This document shows, piece after piece, positions 33,839 to 43,915 of a stretch of 64,000 bases of DNA; the first letter of the stretch is position 1; each line of letters begins with the position of its first letter. The notes beneath the pieces are model-generated. The model was not told the DNA's origin. It saw only the letters and a program-made list of their open reading frames with translations, and made no database searches. Made by a program: the position numbers and the translations under genes. Source of the stretch: Monoplex corrugatus (lineage: Eukaryota; Mollusca; Gastropoda; Littorinimorpha; Ranellidae); the NCBI GenBank assembly GCA_030674185.1, contig CM060307.1:60194981-60258980 (forward strand), written 5' to 3'.

Positions 33839-34264
33839 AACTGAACCCTGTTATCGCCACGGTGCTCTGATCTAGCGGCAGTTTTCATTTGTGATCTGTA
33901 ATAGTCAACAAAATGTTTCTATAATTACCAAGTGCATCTGTATATGCTTTATCGTGAACATTTTTGTATGTGTGTGTAGCTACGTTGTATCTCGGCTTCG
34001 TGATCTACAGACTGTAATGAGAAGCCAGTATTGGTTACTCGTGCAGGAGCAGTTGCAGTCCATGTTATGAGACAAAGTTCAGCTGGACTTGAAGTTATTT
34101 AACTATTGACATTACATGAACGGGTATCTTCTTCTTTTTTTTTTTTAATACGTAGGATTCAGTCTGAATGGGTGTGTTAGTATTATATTATTATCATCAT
34201 CAGTAACGCAGACATCAACATCTGGCGCAGCATAAATAACTAAATACGTAAAAAATAGGTGTAC

Positions 34265-35660
34265 AGAACTACATCATCATCATCATCATCATCAGGTGCC
34301 TTGCAGCATGGCGTTGGCGATTATGGACTTCCATCTGTCTCTATCTCTTGTTGCCTCAAGCATCTCTTCCACCCTCCCTGTCTTCAGCCACTCTGCAAGT
34401 CCGTCTAGTATCTTCTCCCTGGGTCTACCCGGTGCTCTCCTTCCCTCCAGCTTTCCCGTTGTGACCAGATGTTCCAATTCCCCTATCCTCATAAAATGGC
34501 CTATGAATGTTGCCTGCCTTTTCCTAATCTTCCTAATGAATGATCTACTTGTGTCTGCCTCCATCAAGACTCTCGTTTGTTTTCTTTGCTGTTCATGGAA
34601 CTCTCAACATCCTTCTTAGAAACCACATCTCGGCTGCCTCAATCTTGTTCCGGCTTTGCTTGTTGACTGTCCACGCCTCGCAACCGTACAACAGTATTGG
34701 TTCTATATAACATTCAAGAACTCTCTTCCTGATGTTAATTGATAGACATTTGTTGGTAAGAATGCTTTCCATCTTCTTGAATGTTGTTTTGGCTTGGCCA
34801 ATTTTGCTGGCTATTTCTGATGTGCATCTGCCGTCTGGTGAAATGATCGTTCCCTGGTACATGGTATTTAAACTTATCAATATGTGTCAAGGTTGTGCCG
34901 TTTGCTGTTATTTTGCATGAGGGGATTTCATGTTTTTTACTGATCACCATGACTTTAGTCTTCCTGCTGTTTAGTTCCAACCCCGTACCTTTGCTCTCTA
35001 TTTCAAGTATATTCACGAGATTTTGTAGGTCCCTTTCACTTTCTGCAATTAGCATGGTGTCATCTGCTTATCGAATGTTGTTTATCATTTTTCCTCCAAC
35101 CTTTAATCCAGGGTCTTCTTCTAGGTTTCTCATGATGTTTTCGCTGTAAAATGAAAACTAGATATGGTGACAAAATACAACCCTGTCTGACTCCTCTCTT
35201 GATGTTTTGGAAAGAGCTTATATCATCTTTTATTCTCATTGCAGCTGTTTGTTCCCAATACATATTTCTGATTATTCGTAGATCTTTTCCATCAATATTG
35301 AGTCTTTCTAGTTGGTTGATCAATTCTTCATGTCTTACCCGATCGAAAGCCTTGGTATAGTCAACAAAGTATAAATATAAATCCTTTTTCACCTCGATTG
35401 ACCTGTCTATGATAGTTCTTAGGATGTATATGGCATTAATAGTTCCTTTCCCTTCCACAAATCCACACTGTTCATCTCCTATTTCTCTTTTGATTCTATT
35501 CCTTGTCCTCATCATGATTATTCTTAATAGGATCTTGGTTACATGACTCATCAAACTGATTGTGCGATGAGTTCGCATTCTATAGCCCCTGTCTTCTTTA
35601 GAAGTGCAATGAAAATTGATTTTGACATATCTTTGAGGATTTTTCCAGTGTCGTAAATAC
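34265..35660 (-). mobile_element. RTE-like LINE, 5'-truncated
   Basis: In reading order on the - strand: RTISLMSHVTKILLRIIMMR, GDEQCGFVEGKGTINAIYIL, FVDYTKAFDRVRHEELINQL, then GVRQGCILSP. After a frameshift the YADD motif is present with its Tyr codon changed to a stop (near 35068). It continues to LYGCEAWTVNKQSRNKIEAA, the C-terminal GRRAPGRPREKILDGLAEWL and a (TGA)n tail at 34272. It is the most complete RTE copy in the window, and it is inactive. Confidence 0.87.
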
Positions 35661-35849
35661 AAACGAAGTAGTTATTTGGACGTTTAAAGAAATATCTGGA
35701 TTGCCAGCATGGTCTCATCGTCTGATACTAGTCGTTATGATACCTAGTCGTTTATCGATCATCAGTTTAAAGGTCGATAAAGGCTGCAGTTCATTAGAAC
35801 ACAACTTCAGGTCGTTGGAAAATGTCAAAGGCCTGATTGTTTTTTGCAG

Positions 35850-36133
35850 GAAAACGTGCTGACTCTGTACTATTCTTTCTACCAACGGCCTCGTAAACGT
35901 CGTCGTGTGACGGCCTCCGCCACTGCCACAACCCAGGACCACCAGCCGGCCACCACCACCACACGAGTCATCAAGACCAAGGCCCCCAGCAGCTCCACCA
36001 ACACTACTGCTGCCAGCAGCAGTAGCACCACCTCCACCGTCACCATCGTAGAGGCTTCGGACAATAGCAGTGTGACAAATGGTGAAGGCACCAAGACCAC
36101 CCTTTCCTCACTCTCCCCTCCTCTACCCGCCAT
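35850..36133 (+). CDS. Psc: Psc-like last exon, part 1: RAWUL end, basic patch, tail start
   Basis: After the TTTTTTGCAG acceptor it reads ENVLTLYYSFYQRPRKRRRV in phase 0. This aligns with the N-G-P-L-P-L-K-Y-R-V-R-P end of RAWUL in BMI1. The R-P-R-K-R-R-R at 35886-35906 is a likely nuclear localisation signal. A Thr/Ser/Ala-rich tail follows. The frame stays open to 36245, but from about 36134 onward the next frame gives the better protein (acidic run, then a long ORF). I therefore place a frame break between about 36120 and 36180, in C-rich sequence. Confidence 0.9.
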
Positions 36134-38630
36134 CTGTCCCTCCCCCTGCCACTGCCACGCCCTGCTGCCAGCCCCCTCGAGAGCAAAACCAGTTCGCTGG
36201 GATTCGACGAAGATGACGACGATGATGACGACGAAAGGCCGTTGATCATCGTGACGGACACTCCCTCTGCCTGTGCCACTCCCCTGGACACAGACACGGG
36301 GGAGGGGGAGAGTGGGGTCACCATCATCCGTCACCCTAGGACTGGGGGCTGTAAGAAGAATACTAATGGCGACTCTGTAGATGGGGCTGTGGACAAATCC
36401 TCCACTGGCTCTGCTTTCAACAAGTTCCCCACCACTACGCCATCGTCCTCCAACAGCACTGGGAGCGGTTCCACGTGCAGTATTGTCACTGTGGCCAACA
36501 TTCCTGCAACGAACTGCTCTTCTTCTGGAGCTGCAACCAGCTTTTCGTCTTCATCTCCTGCCCAGACTTCGACAGTTGCTGGTACAGTTTGCTCTTCCAT
36601 TCAGTCCTGTCCTGCACAGCCTGTTGTGTTGAAAGAACAGCCGTGTCCTGTAACTGTGTCTTCAGACTCGGCACGCCCAGCGGAAAAGTGTCCTAGCATA
36701 TCAAAACGTCAGACAGACTTTTCAAATCCGGTAGAAAAAGCTTCGTTTCCTACAGAACAGGCAAACACAGAGCCAGCTTCACAGGACCTACGTCCAGCTG
36801 AATCTGTCTGTCCTGTAGTAACAGTTCAACACTCGGACTTGGCACATCCCTCACAGCCCTCAACATATGCTGAAGCAACAAGCACGGCCCACAGTTCTTA
36901 CTCTGCCAAAGCCACTTTTCAGACACAAGCTGCCCATTCTGCACGCCCCACGCAATCTCCAGTCCATGAAGCACCCGCTGGGCTTGTAAAATCAGCACAA
37001 CCTGCAGAAACCACTCGTGATACACAGCTACCACCACCCTCGCATTCTGAACGTGTTGATTCTGTGCAGAGTCCAGTTCCATCAAAAACATTTCAGCCAG
37101 CCGAGTTAGCTCAGAACTCGGAAACTGTACAGCAAACTGACTCAAGGTGTCTTTCAAAACCGGCTGTACCGGAAGAATCGAGTTCTTCAAAGACTTTTCC
37201 TACGAAACCCAATCTCTCAGAATCCTGTCCAGAATCACAAGCCCCCTCAGAGTTGTTAAAGTCTAAAGAATCTTCACGTCTCAAAGAACAGTCACGTGCT
37301 AAGGAAGTCCCCCAGTCTGCAGACACATCACGACAGTCTGACCTGACAGCAGGGCAGAGCGGCAGCAGCAAAGGTCAGAGCAATAGTCATGTAGAGAACA
37401 GCAAGAAGGAGCCTCGCTCATCGTCATTAGCTAAGGGTGCTGGCTCTGAAGCCTCATCAGCTGGAGTCGGCCGATCCAGAAGCAACTCGTCTCTGGGAAT
37501 TTTTGAGCGTATCTACACAGTCACCAGTAATTGCTCAGCGTCTGGCATCAAGAGCATATTTAAAAGAACTGCCATTGTGCCCGCCTCTGCCAGCTCCAGG
37601 AGATACAGTGATGTCAGTGGCGTATCTCCAGTGATAGGTATCGGAGAGAGGCGGGCCAGCACAGGGGGTGAAGGAATGACTGCAAAAGGACATTCCGACA
37701 AAGACAAGCACAAAGCTTCCATTCATAAGCATAAGACTAGTCCCACACGGGACAATAGATCTAGTTTGGACGCTTTGGCGCATCTTTCGAAGAACTCGCT
37801 GTTCACTTCAGCCCATGGCAACACGGGTGCACTGAAGGCTGCCAATCCCAATTCACAACCAGGTAAAAGCCTTGCTAGTGGTTCTGTGGTGTCTAAACTT
37901 TCTGACAAACAACAGACTGCCAAGAGTGCTGCTATTGGCTCTGAGATCACTGAGAAAAGAAGCAGTATGTCAAATGCCCCTGGCAACTCGTCAGAGAAAA
38001 ATTCAGAAGTTGTGCAGCCGGCTACAGTTACTGCAGAGAAGTCGGTGACCACCACGACTTGCAGCATGGGTGGTGAAGGTGGCTCAGCTTCAGTCGTGAA
38101 GACAGCTAGTGGAAATAAGCCCAAAGCTAGCAGTGTTGACAAACCTTCTGTCTCATCTGCACTCAATGTCAATAAGGCAGACATAAAGCCTGCCACCCCT
38201 GTGATTACTGGCGATCTTCGTGTCCGCTTGCCGAAATGTCGTGTGTCCCAGGAACGGTTGTCCACTGCTATTGACCAACTCAAACAGCGCCACGCGGACA
38301 ATAGTTCCATGGGCAGTGTTAAAAAGTTGACCACTAATAAACCTGTTGTTAGTAGTGCACATATATCTAGTGCAAACAGCCAGACCAAAGCGCAATTTAC
38401 TAGTGATGGTAAACCCTTGCCTGCCTGTGGCTCCAAACTGGAGGAAGACGAGAAGAGCGTTCAGATGAAAAAGGGTGGCGTTGACAAACAGTCCAATAAC
38501 AGCATTTCCAGCCCAAAGAGCCACCCATCGAACCAGAATAGCGGTCAGAATAACAGTTTTACGAAGAAAGAAAGTCATACCAGCGAGCTTGAAAAACGGA
38601 CAGCCAACGTCAGTTCAGCGGCTCATACAT
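36134..38630 (+). CDS. Psc: Psc-like last exon, part 2: long disordered tail
   Basis: An 830-codon open stretch in a frame shifted by one base loss from part 1. It starts with an acidic run (G-F-D-E, six Asp, E-R-P-L-I-I-V at 36200-36250). The rest is Ser/Thr/Pro/Ala/Gln-rich, becoming Ser/Lys-rich after about 37250. Denser islands that look like short functional motifs are RSRSNSSLGIFERIYTVTSN (about 37470-37530), GIKSIFKR just after it, and GDLRVRLPKCRVSQERLSTA (about 38207-38266). No known domain is visible. In insect Psc, a tail of this kind compacts nucleosomes and blocks remodelling, with charge mattering more than sequence. That role is inferred here. Confidence 0.88.
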
Positions 38631-39480
38631 TTCTCCGTCGAGTGGCGTGACTAGTGTTGCCAGCCGCAGGCCTGTTGACCTTGGAGATTCTTCTTCTGTC
38701 AAACGGGCTGAAGGCCTTCAGGCGACTGGCAAGGTGATAGGTATCTTTGACAGTGGGAAGAATCTCAAATCAGAAGATGTAGCATCTAGTGTGAAGACTG
38801 AGAGTGTTGTAAGTGCTGGAATGAAGCGGCTGTATGGTGCTACTTCAACCAGTATTGTAGAGAGCAGTGCCAATGTCAGCACACCTAGAGTGAAGCATGC
38901 TCACATTACTACAAATACCAGTGCAGCGTTTAGCGTTGCCATTGCCAGTACACCTGGAGTGAAGCGTCCCCATAGTAATACCGCTACTAGTGCTGCAGCC
39001 AGCAGTGCCGTTGTCAGTACTGCTGGAGTGAAGCGACCCCATAGTACTACCGCTACCAGTGCAGCGGCCGGTAGTGCTATTAGCAATATTGCTGGAGTGA
39101 AGCGACCTCACAGTACTACCACCACCAGTGCTACTACAGCCAGCTGTGGGAGCATAGCTCAACCCTTCCCCTCCACCACCAACTCCAGCAAGGTTCGACC
39201 AGTGCCTGGCACAAAGGTGGTGACAAGTTCAGGAAGTCAGGTAGAGGCCACGTCAGCCTCACACATCCGTGTTCCCAGTGTGGGCCACAGCGCGGAAGGT
39301 CCAGAGGCCAAGAAGGCCAAAGTGTCAGGCAGCAGTCAGTTTTCCATGTCGCCCCTCATGACGCCTACCATTCTCTCTTCATCTTCAGTGGCCAGCAGCA
39401 GCGCTATCGCCCATCGGTCAGACGGCTTGAATGGAAGTACGTCCACCGTCACTTCTGTCACGCCTGTTTCCATGACAAAA
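38631..39480 (+). CDS. Psc: Psc-like last exon, part 3: KRPH tandem repeats
   Basis: This part is again one frame earlier; the break falls near the TTT at 38628-38634. It contains five 23-residue repeats (69 bp) spaced exactly at 38818, 38887, 38956, 39025 and 39094, with core G-V-K-R-P-H-S followed by a Thr/Ser/Ala-rich spacer. V-K-T-E at 38791 fits a SUMO consensus. Next come P-E-A-K-K-A-K (about 39301), basic and possibly nuclear-localising, and S-P-L-M-T-P-T. The repeat region keeps its frame, as expected of coding expansion under selection. Confidence 0.87.
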
Positions 39481-40634
39481 TTCCCTTCTCTTCTGGCAAC
39501 AGAGCCAGTGGCGGTATGGTCAAAATTCGACCTTCAGGCAACCACGCCGCTAGCAGCAACAAGTTGCTGGCTCCAGGACAGCGCGTGGACAGCTTGTTGT
39601 TGAGAGCAACTAACAGAATAGCCGCTGCTGCCGCCGCCGCCAACAGACCTGCCCCTACTAACAACCTGTCTGATGTTGTTCTCGGCCAGAAGAAAGTTTC
39701 GTCAGATAGGAAAATCCGTTCGGAAAGTGTGGATTCCAGAATGAGTTTCATCAACAAGACTTTTGGTGGCGGCAGGTCCAGCAAAGAAACGTGTGTCAGT
39801 CCGGCTGCCAGCCGTGGTGAGACAAATTTTTCTGCCCGACACATTCTCGGTCCTACTTTCTACCCTGGCGTCAGCCGGGCCCCCACCTCCTCTGCTACCT
39901 CCAGAAAGTCCAGTCCCGCTATCTCCATGACCAGTCCCAGAACTAGCGCCAGTGGCAGCAGCCTTAAAGCCAATGCTGGAGCGTGTGACTTGAGCAGGAA
40001 ATCAATGGGCAGCAGTGGCAGTGGTAAGGAAGGGAAGGTCAGTAAAGAAGGGAGCTGCAACAGTGAGGGCAGTTCGCGGACAGCAATGGACACCATTAAA
40101 CTGGACATTCCACGACTGTCTACCAGCAGTAGGGACAGCGTGTTCGCCAGTGATCCTGAATCCAGTCCTACCCCCTCCCCTAAGTACTCCGATATCAACC
40201 GAAACCCCATCAAGTTGGAGCCAGGCAGCAAACTGTGTCGCAAGGAAACCTGGGTATCAGCAGAGAACGGGGGACGGAGGTCCACAGGCTCTGTGGGATC
40301 CCCAAACTCGTTGGGCTCTGGACCCGGGTCGCCACTGGAAACAGAACGATCACCGGCCAGAGACGCACGACGGCCTTCCGATTCTGAGCTCTTGCTGAGT
40401 CAGCGCTGGCACAGTCTGCACCCCCACCCCCATCTGCTGGCCATCCCTCATCCACGTGATCCCGCCACTGCCGCTGCTGTTGCTGCTGCCGCCGCTCTGT
40501 ATAACGGTCACTTTAAAGTGCCCGCTGCCGCTAAATACCTTCCTCTGGCTCCCGAGCACATGCCGCGTTCTGCCTCTCCAGACCCCATGCCTCTGGACTA
40601 CTCCACATCATCGTCCTCCTCCTCCTCCAAGTAG
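39481..40634 (+). CDS. Psc: Psc-like last exon, part 4: C-terminus
   Basis: The third frame change lies near the AAAATTCCC at 39476-39485. The frame is then open to the TAG at 40632-40634 (a second TAG follows directly). It has two poly-Ala runs (about 39620 and 40462), Gly/Ser-rich stretches and I-K-L-E-P at 40209, a SUMO consensus. A compact block near the end reads ALYNGHFKVPAAAKYLPLAP, then P-M-P-L-D-Y-S, a weak look-alike of the CtBP-binding P-x-D-L-S. It ends in poly-Ser plus Lys. The block at 40498-40604 is the least low-complexity part of the tail. Confidence 0.9.
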
Positions 40635-41525
40635 TAGACGCACTGCTATCCCTCCTCGTTCACCAGGCACTGCCTCCTTTGGTACATGTGCATTGCACTT
40701 CATCGTCCACCTTTGTCCCACGGGTCTGCCTTTCCGGTCCTTTGACTGTGTGAAGTGTTGCACCCTGTCCCCTGGCCACCCGTCTACACTGCCTGCCCAC
40801 CAGCCATGCCTCTGGTGTGTTCACCTTGTTTCGTCCATCTAGCACTGCCTTTCTGGACTCGCCAACCTACGGCCCTGTATTCCTTCCTCTTCACTGTGTC
40901 CTTGTGTACATGTATAGCTGTGATGTAGGCCATAATTCAGTGTGGACATTCCTGTACCAGTGCACGGTTTCGTTCAGTGGTGCTGCTTACTTGTCGATCA
41001 ATATGACAACATGTTCTGTTCACTGTCTGAAGACAGGGAGTCATTTACTCTGCGATCATGCTGTGCCGTTTCCAAATTGACGAATCAAAGTAATGTTAAC
41101 TTAAGAACATAAACAGAACGGATGTTACGTTTTGCATAAAGAATTTTGTTCGGGAGTACCGAATTGTTGTGATGACGTGGTTCATAAAAAACATGATAAT
41201 ATCGCAATGTGTGTGCGATGATTGTCAGTTATAATGAATGATAAAGGCTGTGGCATTATGAGTGCCTGCTTCTGGTGCTTCTTAGTCCTTCATGAAGTTG
41301 CTATGCCGCATTCTTCGGAACTTTATTAATAGTTGAAGGTGTACAGTTTTTCTTAAGGACGATTTTTGTCTGTATCTGTGTGTCGTTTGAGATGCGTTAG
41401 TAACAGATGTCAGGGCATTGGTCTCACGAGAATGTAGCTGGAGCAACGAGTGATGTGAGATGGTGGATAAGTTAAGTGCTTGACGTGCCCTGCTCGCAGG
41501 AGTGAGTGAAACCAATCTTGTTGAA

Positions 41526-41531
41526 AATAAA
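41526..41531 (+). promoter_or_regulatory. Candidate poly(A) signal AATAAA
   Basis: Canonical hexamer 0.9 kb after the stop codon, in AT-rich sequence. No cDNA evidence. Confidence 0.4.
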
Positions 41532-41675
41532 AGAACCAGCAGATACAGTTTGTACAAAAATCTAATTGAGCATTTACAAATTAAACTGCTGACATGATAA
41601 TTGGTCGTCAACTGACAGACGTTTGAAAGTCGCGAGTTACGTGTACTGTATAATATTCTGGGGAAAAAAAACACA

Positions 41676-41681
41676 AATAAA
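41676..41681 (+). promoter_or_regulatory. Candidate poly(A) signal AATAAA
   Basis: Second canonical hexamer, followed by 'TTGTTCTTGTCTT', a T/GT-rich element in the usual place for cleavage. Confidence 0.45.
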
Positions 41682-42011
41682 TAAGAATTGTTCTTGTCTT
41701 AAAAGTTTGTTATGAACTTTGGTCGTTGCATTTCTGTAGTTATAACGGTGTAGGTCGTTCATGTTCACTGACGGTTTCTTTTTCCCTCATTACACACACG
41801 CCAAGTACACAAGCACTTTGATGATGCAACGCACTGTCCTCTATTTATGCATGAAAGCGTTTGAAACTGAATACTGAGGCATAATATGGATGCGACTCCC
41901 GAATTTTAGAAGTCTTAAGGAATGCATATTCTGGGTGAACTATTGTTTCTGACTTGAATTGAAAGGTTTTGGGGGAACAGTCACCATCGAAGGATTATGG
42001 GGCTTTTCAAA

Positions 42012-43915
42012 TCATTGTACTTGTTGATCGGCACTACATTGTACTTGTTGGTCGGCATTACATTGTACTTGTTGGTCGGCATTACATTGTTCCTGCTGAT
42101 TGGCATTACATTGTACTTATTGGTCGGCATTACATTGTTCCTGCTGATCGGCATTACATTGTACTTGTTGGTCGGCATTACATTGTTCCTGTTGGTCGGC
42201 ATTGCATTGTACTTGTTGGTCGGCATTACAGTATTCCTGCTGATTGGCATTGCTTTGTAACTTCTGGTCGGCATTACATTGTATCTGCTGATCGGCATTA
42301 CATTGTACTTGTTGGTCAGCATTACATTGTACCTGCTGGTCGGCATTACATTGTACTTGTTGGTCGGCATTACATTGTACTTGTTGGTCGGCATTACATT
42401 GTACTTGTTGGTCGGATCATTGTACTTTTGTCGCATTACAGTATCCTGCTGATCGGCATTGCTTTGTAACTTCTGGTCAGCATTACATTGTATCTGCTGA
42501 TCGGCATTACAGTGTACTTGTTGGTCAGCATTACATTGTACCTGCTGGTCGGCATTACATTGTACTTGTTGGTCGGCATTACAATGTACTTGTTGGTCGG
42601 CATTACATTGTACTTGTTGGTCGGCATTACAGTGTACTTGTTGGTCAGCATTACATTGTACTTGTTGGTCGGCATTACAGTGTACTTGTTGGTCGGCATT
42701 ACATTGTACTTGTTGGTCAGCATTACATTGTACCTGCTGGTCGGCATTACATTGTACTTGTTGGTCGGCATTACAGTGTACTTGTTGGTCGGCATTACAT
42801 TGTACTTGTTGGTCGGCATTACAGTGTACTTGTTGGTCGGCATTACAGTATTCCTGCTGATCGGCATTGCTCTGTAACTTCTGGTCAGCATTACATTGTA
42901 TCTGCTGATCGGCATTACAGTGTACTTGTTGGTCAGCATTACATTGTACCTGCTATCGGCATTACATTGTACTTGTTGGTCGGCATTACATTGTACTTGT
43001 TGGTCAGCATTACATTGTACTTGTTGGTCGGCATTACAGTGTACTTGTTGGTCGGCATTACATTGTACTTGTTGGTCGGCATTACATTGTACTTGTTGGT
43101 CGCATTACATTGTACCTGTGGTCGCATTACAGTGTACTTGTTGGTCGGCATTACATTGTACTTGTTGGTCGGCATTACATTGTACCTGCTGGTCGCATTA
43201 CAGTGTACTTGTTGGTCGGCATTACATTGTACTTGTTGGTCGGCATTACATTGTACCTGCTGGTCAGCATTACAGTGTACTTGTTGGTCGGCATTACATT
43301 GTATTTGTTGGTCGGCATTACAGCGTACTTGTTGGTCGGCATTACATGTACTTGTTGGTCGCATTACAGCGTACTTGTTGGTCGGCATTACATTGTACTT
43401 GTTGGTCGGCATTACATTGTACCTGTTGGTCGGCATTACATTGTACTTGTTGTCGCATTACATTGTACTTGTTGGTCAGCATTACATTGTACTTGTTGGT
43501 CAGCATTACATTGTACTTTTTGTGTCGGCATTACATTGTACTTGTTGGTCGGCATTACATTGTACTTGTTGGTCAGCATTACATTGTACCTGCTGGTCGG
43601 CATTACATTGTACTTGTTGGTCGGCATTACAGCGTACTTGTTGGTCGGCATTACATTGTACTTGTTGGTCGGCATTACAGCGTACTTGTTGGTCGGCATT
43701 ACAGCGTACTTGTTGGTCGGCATTACATTGTACTTGTTGGTCGGCATTACAGTGTACTTGTTGGTCGGCATTACAGCTACTTGTTGGTCGGCATTACATT
43801 GTACTTGTTGGTCGGCATTACATTGTACTTGTTGGTCGGCATTACAGTGTACTTGTTGGTCGGCATTACATTGTACTTGTTGGTCGGCATTACATTGTAC
43901 TTGTTGTCGCATACA
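42012..43915. repeat. 24-bp minisatellite, about 79 units
   Basis: Unit: ATTGTACTTGTTGGTCGGC plus ATTAC. Variants AGTGTAC, AGCGTAC, ACCTGCTGG and GGTCAGC are mixed in. The AGCG form occurs only from about 43320 to 43710, and a composite block with TAACTTCTGGTC recurs at 42258, 42467 and 42875, the last two exactly 17 units apart. Because 24 is a multiple of three, several frames on both strands stay open for 87-349 codons (eight-residue repeats). Small indels shift these frames without any bias against them, so I do not call a protein. Confidence 0.96.

Larger units (their letters stand above)
32522..35849 (+). other. Psc-like intron (3.3 kb)
   Basis: Holds a partial palindromic element, the second I/Nimb-like LINE fragment and an RTE-like LINE fragment. 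I see nothing recognisable in 33840-34260 and 35665-35840 beyond a CAT run at 34272-34293. Confidence 0.8.
40635..41700 (+). other. 3' UTR of the Psc-like gene (probable)
   Basis: No ORF matches anything. C-rich just after the stop, then AT-rich. AATAAA occurs at 41526-41531 and 41676-41681, so the transcript could end by about 41,700. A longer UTR running into the 24-bp array cannot be excluded. Confidence 0.65.

Noticed and set aside
36120..36250. Programmed ribosomal frameshift at the first frame break
   Set aside because: No slippery heptamer with a downstream structure stands out. Three same-direction breaks in one exon fit single-base sequence losses better.
37723..38436. Antisense ORF of 237 codons inside the last Psc-like exon, and other - strand frames at 35879-36334 and 36750-37190
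   Set aside because: Shadows of the + strand coding sequence. Their Leu/Ser-rich composition mirrors the Ser/Lys-rich tail.
40584..40604. CtBP-binding motif near the C-terminus (P-M-P-L-D-Y-S)
   Set aside because: Only a loose look-alike of P-x-D-L-S. I mention it as a description and do not claim function.
42012..43915. Possible CRISPR-like array
   Set aside because: Units are contiguous with no unique spacers, and the context is an animal nuclear gene.
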